This document shows positions 58,800 through 64,000 of a DNA stretch of 64,000 nucleotides, piece after piece (positions within the stretch are counted from its first letter, which is position 1; each line of letters opens with the position of its first letter). The position numbers were made by a program, and so were the translations under genes. The notes beneath the pieces are model-generated. The model worked only from the letters and a program-made list of their open reading frames with translations, made no database searches and was not told where the DNA came from. Source of the DNA: Reticulitermes lucifugus (Eukaryota; Arthropoda; Insecta; Blattodea; Rhinotermitidae); NCBI GenBank assembly GCA_026260175.1, contig JAKCWW010000018.1, forward strand, positions 64,085-128,084, given 5' to 3'.

Positions 58800-59890
58800 A
58801 GGTTTTATAACCTATGCAACGTAGATAAAATACTTTTCTTAAAGGGCTAACTGACGTAGTATTTTGAAATTTATTGCTTTACTCCAATCGCCATCTAAAT
58901 GACTGTATTTCCGTATTTTTATTGCGATTCAAAAGTGTGGTTATTACTGGAGCGGTAAATTTAAGTACTACATAATTTAATTTAATACCGGTATTTTATT
59001 GCTTAAAAGACGAATTGATTGTTTATTTGTATGGGCTGATGTCCCAACCCTTTGGCCTAAGTATGACGTGTACACGTAACAATTTATTAAGCATTTTTAT
59101 GGTCGACATTCCTCACACATCGCACATGTGAAAGGCTTTCTCAGTGTCGAATCCAGTGATAGTATCGAACATGCTATGAATTGCCGCAAATGGTTTTTAG
59201 GTATGTCAATAAACGTGCACAACGCGTCTGTTGTTGAAATTGAAGGTACTAATTACTGGTTTCGCTAGGGAATCAACTGAATGGATAGCTGAAGCTTGTT
59301 CTGAAGTGTAACTGACAGTTTGTTCTTTTTAAACACTGGTTCTCACACCAGTTAAGAACGATAATTAGCAACACTAAAAAATTAAGTCGTGCCTGTATTA
59401 GTTACAAAGTTATAAGTATGCAGACTAAATAAAAGATACAGCCTACATCAAGAATGCTCTAATATACTTGTGAGTTAATGGAATTTTTTTTTCATGCGTT
59501 TTCGTAACTTGCCTTACCTACGGTACTACGTGGGATACTTTAGAATGGTTTTCGGATTATGCTAAAAACAGTCAATATATTCACGCAATGGATATTCCAT
59601 CACGTATCCTACCATTTAAAGTAGTCTTCCTGGAAAAATTTGCAACAAGTGCAGAAGTAATGTTTCCAAATTCGGTTGCCCTCTTTCTTTATTGAAATCT
59701 CCCCTGTAATTGGTTTTTCAAAACGTCGTTACACTTCCATCCGCTGAGTTAAACTTTAATTTTTGTTAAGGGAATAATGTCTGAAGTGGCGTACTGAGAG
59801 TGGAGGGCAACTGATGTGCTTGTATCTTGTTGTGACGATTACGTGCATATTTGGTGTTTACTGTTTGTAAAGTCGTGGAACACAACAGAA
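58800..59890. other. Intronic sequence, no supported exon
   Basis: A plus-strand frame near 59098-59270 (FLSVESSDSIEHAMNCRKWF) is open for 57 codons without firm splice sites. Nothing else stands out. Confidence 0.35.
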
Positions 59891-59907
59891 AGCAAGAACT
59901 ATTTGTG

Positions 59908-60065
59908 AAATCTGTGGTCTTCTGGGTAATTACACGGCGTCGTGTGGCAATTATTTAATTATTAAATTATTAATTATTTAATTATTAAATAATTACCACA
60001 CGACGCCGTGTAATTACCCAGAAGACCACAGATTTCGTCAACATCGCGGCGGAAGCCTGAAACCA
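59908..60065. mobile_element. Fold-back insertion with 14-bp target duplication
   Basis: A palindrome with 65-base arms (59907-60036, about three mismatched pairs) centred on an AT core is followed by a 29-base tail. AAGAACTATTTGTG stands at 59894-59907 and again at 60066-60079. Length (158 bp), layout and duplication size parallel the insertion at 47227-47378. The arm sequence GCCGTGTAATTACCCAGAAG echoes the GTGTCACATCCCAGAAGAC box of the dispersed modules, which links the two repeat types. Confidence 0.7.
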
Positions 60066-60616
60066 AAGAACTATTTGTGGCTGGCCTACTTAGATTGATG
60101 CATTTCACAGGTACTAAAATTTTTGCTGTTCTAGCAGTATAAGTCGTTTCCTTTAGGAGTTTCGAATGCCAAAGAAACTGGTTTCAAGCAACATGAAAAT
60201 ACAGTTGCATGAAACTAGCGCTTTGGTCTCCGGTAAGATAACAGCAAAATGCGTACACTGAATTCCACGCAAATGCAACTTCGTGCATAAAGCTCATTGT
60301 ACACATTTTGCTTTTTCATATCGGGAATCAGTCTCAAGTTTCATGGAACCTATATATGGTTTTACGTTGCACAAAACTCACTGCTGGGAAACAAGTTTCT
60401 TTGGTGTGAAAGCCGCCTTAAGATTCTCAGAACGTAGTAAATTATAAGCATCCATGCCTTAAATTAAAGGACAGCTATGAACTACTTTATACATAATTAA
60501 GTTACTAATCCCAAATTATGATACCGTCTTTCTCGTGACGTTTATAGTCTGTCTGTTGGGCAAGAAACTCCCTGCGTGTTACGAAATCTGAAAGCATGTT
60601 ACAGTATTCTCAGTAC

Positions 60617-60729
60617 CTTATCCCATAGTCCAAGTGCGTACATTTCTTTATCCGCTCACAGCCATAGAACATAGAATTTTTAATAAAGTTTACAAACTGC
60701 GCGACGTGTTTCAGATCAAAGCCGACATC
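60617..60729 (-). CDS. Internal exon, unrecognised, likely same gene
   Basis: The acceptor ATCTTTCCACGTCCAG|GATGTC starts the exon in phase 0 and the donor GGATAAG|GTACTG ends it in phase 2 after 113 bases. It encodes DVGFDLKHVAQFVNFIKNSM then FYGCERIKKCTHLDYGI. Both splice sites are good and the frame is open throughout, with balanced amino-acid use. Same strand and helical character as exons 54569-55261 suggest one gene, but the exons joining them are not all found. The protein is not recognised. Confidence 0.55.
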
Positions 60730-61199
60730 CTGGACGTGGAAAGATGTCGCCCAGGTCACAAACAATGTTAATAAACAGAATGTTTGACTGTGCACATAAT
60801 TTAATCAGATAGCTTAATTACGCAACAGGATACAAAACTATTCATCCAATAGACACCTTAATACTACGCCTACACTTCATTAACATCTATTATAATACTG
60901 TCCTCCCAGCTGCCTCCCATTAGACATTCTCTCGGCGTTCCCTCTAAATTTGTGTAAGAATTTAATATGTCTCAAATGCGTAATATCCTACATGTCTCAT
61001 GTATCTCATGCTTTTTTAATCAACCCATACAGAACAAAGCAGGGAAGCTGCTCCATGTATGATACATTCCTGTAGTACAGTCACCATATTTAGCCACTCG
61101 AGACACAAACAAAACCTAGACATGCGCAATCGACTTGCGGTGTGAAACCGCCCCGGAATGTGCTGCCACCCACTGTTGCAAACTCAAATCCGTTTGTTA

Positions 61200-61430
61200 C
61201 ATAGGTAATACTGCGCTGCTTTCATTTGTGACTTACAGACTTGTATAATACAAATTATGAAGATTCTCAGTACGCAATTTTCTAAAGCCTCCTTTAATTT
61301 ATTCCCTCTTTACTCCAAATATTCTCCTCAGAAACCTGTTCTCTAACAAACTCAATCTATGCCCTCCCCTTACTGTGAGAGTCTAAATTTCACACTTGTG
61401 TAAAACAAAACAAAAATTTATAATGTTGTG
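61200..61430 (-). mobile_element. LINE fragment
   Basis: Minus-strand reading gives a CEI.TLTVRGGHRLSLLENR block, FLRRIFGVKRE, IKGGFRKLRTENLHNLYYTS in order. It matches the CETWTLT.REEHRLRVFENR.LR.IFG.KR...GEWRKLHN.ELH.LYSSP stretch of the LINE family. Sequence down to about 60900 may be its decayed continuation. Confidence 0.6.
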
Positions 61431-61689
61431 TATTTAATCTTCATGTTTTTGTTAAGAAACTGGAAGGCTGAAGCCTGTAAACTTAAATCCTTCACGCATT
61501 TTACACGCCTTTAATGTGCTTTGTTAACCTTACATAATTAGTATAAAATGTATATGTGTGAATATCCTACAACTTCATGTGATTGCAAATGTGTGTGTAA
61601 TATTATGTCTTCTGTCACTTACAGAGCCTTCGTCAGACCGAAATGAAAGAACTGTCAGTATGGAATACTCGTATTTGTGACATCATAGT

Positions 61690-61805
61690 GACAAGGTATA
61701 ACAAAAAGTACTCGGAAAAAGACCTGCCAAATTGTCACTTCTTGCACCACAAATATCACGTGGACTGATCTGGTATTTAACCCAGGCATCGCCAGAGCCA
61801 TGATG
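61690..61805 (-). mobile_element. SINE family 3, decayed, reversed
   Basis: On the minus strand a CTCTGGCGATGCCTGGGTTA-like head region, CCACGTGATATTTGTGGTGC and TTTTCCGAGTACTTTTTGTT follow in family 3 order. Confidence 0.5.
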
Positions 61806-62548
61806 GTGGAAATTCTAAATAACTGGGCACAATTCAAAGGGAAGTGCATTTTTATTTTCTCTGTAAGTACGAGATTTGTACAGCCTGCTCCTTAGTCTTA
61901 ACCTGCACACAAAGAATGAAATAAGTTGGGGTTGGGGGAGAGGAGGTGCTGTTTCAACACTGTACAACATTCGATCACCGCACTCAGCCCTACCCGGAAG
62001 TAGATTCTATCCAAGCCAGCGAGCATCATGTTATCGACTCTGTAAGCCACCCAGGGAGGAGTAATTCGATTTACTGTACATCCTAAGTAGTTAGAATGAC
62101 CCAGGGCTGCCCTTAGAAGTAAGCCAACCAACCTAATCAGGATCGTAACCTAATCACGAAAATCTTCCGCTTCTACTTCTCTTTGAAGTTAATTATGTTA
62201 ATTACTGCACACTCACTGAAATCACAAAAATGGGGATACAAGGCGACAGACAGAGAACATACAGGCTCGATAAACAGCTCAGTCTTAAACCACGTAAGTG
62301 ACATAGAGTTACTAGGTGTTTAAAATAAAGCATAAAACCCAAATGAGTAGTAAAGCGAAAAATGCTGGTCAGAGTGACTGGAATAAAAAAAATAAATTCA
62401 GAATAATAATGACACCGTGTCTCTATTGGTAAAAGTTAACCGACAAAATATCTTGTATTGGGACAAGGAAAATCATTATATCACACCTGAGGAATGAATT
62501 AATCAAATACAAATATCTGTAAGGGGTGCCATTTCAACTTTCGGCCCT

Positions 62549-62578
62549 CTTTACTCCTTACTCCTTACTCCTTACTCG
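62549..62578. repeat. (TTACTCC)n heptanucleotide repeat
   Basis: Four consecutive TTACTCC units, the last ending in TTACTCG. Confidence 0.85.
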
Positions 62579-62734
62579 GCCTTACCCCTTCGACGGAACA
62601 GAAACGAGTGAAGTTTACGTACAAATGTTTCAGCCTGATGTCGTACTTTTATTTATAGACAAGTTTCGAGAATTCAGATTAATTTATTTTTCAATATGGC
62701 TGTGCTCCACCCTGTTATTCACTTGCTGTAGTGC

Positions 62735-62910
62735 ACTACGTGACTTATGTGTAGCCACTCAAATGTCATCGCGGTCACCTAATCTCTCCCCGATGGATTT
62801 CTTTTATTAGGGGTGGGGGTGCCAAATATTTAATGTATGCCCGAAGGCAACAACGCTTGAAGGACGTAATCTTGTCATCGAAGATGCGTTTAATTACATT
62901 GATGATATAA
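62735..62910 (+). mobile_element. Mariner-type transposase C-terminal relic
   Basis: The plus strand reads SSRSPNLSPMDFFY, a stop, then GWGCQIFN and, after a shift, ATTLEGRNLVIEDAF. This follows the RSPDL.P.DFFLWG..K..VY....TLEDL..RI.EA pattern, including the last aspartate (in MDFF) of the DDE/D catalytic triad of mariner-type transposases. No terminal repeats were found. Confidence 0.5.
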
Positions 62911-62919
62911 GAAGCAGTA

Positions 62920-63540
62920 TTTTTACGATAGACACTCCGTTGTGTTTATAATACTATAAATGAGTATATAATTACAAATACTTATTGGTTTTTTCGTTAT
63001 CTTCAGGCAAGTGCGTGACACAAAAATAAAGTTACATTTGTAAATTCATTTTGTGGTTACACTGACATCTCAGTCTTCCGTATCAGACCCGTGTCAATAT
63101 CAGTAGGATCTGGACCGTACTATATAATGGCATGTTAAAATATTACAAGCTGTCAAAGGTTGAAAACATAGGGCTTAATTTCAGTATTATTTTCCTGAGA
63201 AATTTTGCTCTTTCGATTTCCTCCTCTCCTCCGATAATATCTACTTAGTTTAAGCGATGTACGATGATACGCCGATCGGTTTGGTATGAATTATATTGAT
63301 ATGGAAGGATTATTGTGACAATATTAGTTCTTCTTGTGTTATACACTGAGTTAGGAATCCAAGGTATTTTCTGTGTCAAAGTTTACAATAATTCCGTTGG
63401 TATCGATATATAAAAAATCCGATTGTAAATGTTTATGTCGAAGTTTGTTCCTCTAACAGTACATTCAAAGCAGACACTACTGTTCCTCGCACATCCACTA
63501 TCGGACACATGGTGCTGTAACTCTATGCTCAATTACAGCA
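62920..63540. other. AT-rich sequence, no gene seen
   Basis: Nothing recognisable. Confidence 0.5.
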
Positions 63541-63544
63541 TATT

Positions 63545-63800
63545 GTGCAGCTTTGTGAGACAGTAGGCCTACGTGCAAGCGTTCCGGAAAGCCTTAGACA
63601 ATGTGTCAAGGTACAAGGAAGCCTCTCGTGCCAGAAGACTTTTTCCCCGTCCCTTATATATATATATATATATATATATACATCTTGTAATTTCGTAGAA
63701 ACCACAGGCTCACGTGCTTCTGGATTTTATGCCCCTTCTCTTCCCGTAACACTGACTGGCCAAAATCCTAAATTTATATATATATATATATATACATATA
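63545..63800. repeat. Diverged tandem duplication with (TA)n ends
   Basis: Two units of about 120-135 bases each end in a (TA)n run (63656-63680 and 63776-63797). Between the runs the units share a TGT(A/G)A...GTAGAAACCACAGGCTCACG-like start and a pyrimidine-rich CCCCTTCTCTTCCCGT end. Conservation is modest. Confidence 0.55.
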
Positions 63801-64000
63801 TATAATTGAGAAGAATGTCAATCTCTGAAGGTTTAAAATCTGTTTGCCCTCATTAGATTAATGGTTATAAGTTATGAGTCGCTCTTCCCTTATAGTGATA
63901 CCAATCAAAGCCATCTTTCATTTCTTTAATAACACAAATATTCAGTCTTCACTATTGTTGCTTCTATTTCATAAAAACTTGCTATATATATTTAAATGCA

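Noticed and set aside
59098-59270. 57-codon plus-strand frame ending near a GTACTA donor
   Set aside because: No convincing acceptor, no recognised family, and the neighbouring predicted exons lie on the other strand.
61595-61640. Minus-strand CTGACGA resembling a hammerhead box
   Set aside because: No stem II and no GAAAC box follow at a usable distance. It may be a relic but cannot be supported.
62290-62390. Strong acceptor-like TTTATTTTTTTTATTCCAG on the minus strand with an open frame
   Set aside because: The frame is leucine- and serine-rich, the only donor is weak, and pyrimidine tracts are common by chance here.
1-64000. CRISPR arrays, bacterial operons, rRNA genes
   Set aside because: No spaced direct repeats of CRISPR type, no compact gene clusters with ribosome binding sites, and no rRNA-like sequence were seen. 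The window is eukaryotic.

Overview
This is a gene-poor, AT-rich stretch of a large animal genome, almost certainly an insect. A single immunoglobulin exon of the beaten path (Beat) axon-guidance family, found in arthropods, sits alone on the minus strand near 21.2 kb. Around it lie degraded SINEs, 3' ends of one abundant insect LINE, and short DNA transposons. The repeat style suggests a large-genome polyneopteran such as a cockroach, but the species cannot be fixed from sequence alone. Two runs of N (14116-14165 and 50197-50272) show this is an assembled scaffold.

Protein-coding content. (1) Minus strand, 21102-21235: the Beat exon, isolated by tens of kilobases of intron. (2) Minus strand, 54569-55261: three small exons with intact splice sites, matching phases and a stop codon. 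They form the C-terminal end of a helical protein I do not recognise. Another well-formed exon at 60617-60729 and weaker ones near 58.7 and 57.4 kb lie upstream on the same strand and probably belong to the same gene. (3) Minus strand, 8334-8597: a possible first coding exon with a TATA box upstream and a strong splice donor at its end, unrecognised. The rest is intron or intergenic DNA.

Repeats by region. 0-11 kb: LINE tails, SINEs of three families, and an inverted pair of hammerhead-ribozyme-like motifs at 1.6-1.8 kb. 11-21 kb: SINE families 1, 3 and 4 plus fold-back pairs of a module ending in a conserved CCAGAAGA box. 21-34 kb: mostly unique AT-rich sequence. 34.1-34.8 kb: a 54-bp tandem array whose last unit carries both hammerhead core boxes. 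39.4-40.3 kb: two LINE tails meeting 3' end to 3' end. 43.4-43.8 kb: a pogo/Tigger-like element. 47.2 kb and 60.0 kb: two near-perfect fold-back insertions with 13- and 14-bp target-site duplications. 50.1-50.7 kb: a hammerhead-like motif interrupted at its edge by an internally deleted mariner-type element with 55-bp perfect terminal inverted repeats.

The most distinctive signal is the recurrence of hammerhead-like cores (CTGANGA, a hairpin, then GAAAC) in dispersed, inverted and tandem form. This fits the known occurrence of hammerhead ribozymes in Penelope-like retroelements and in some insect satellite DNA.
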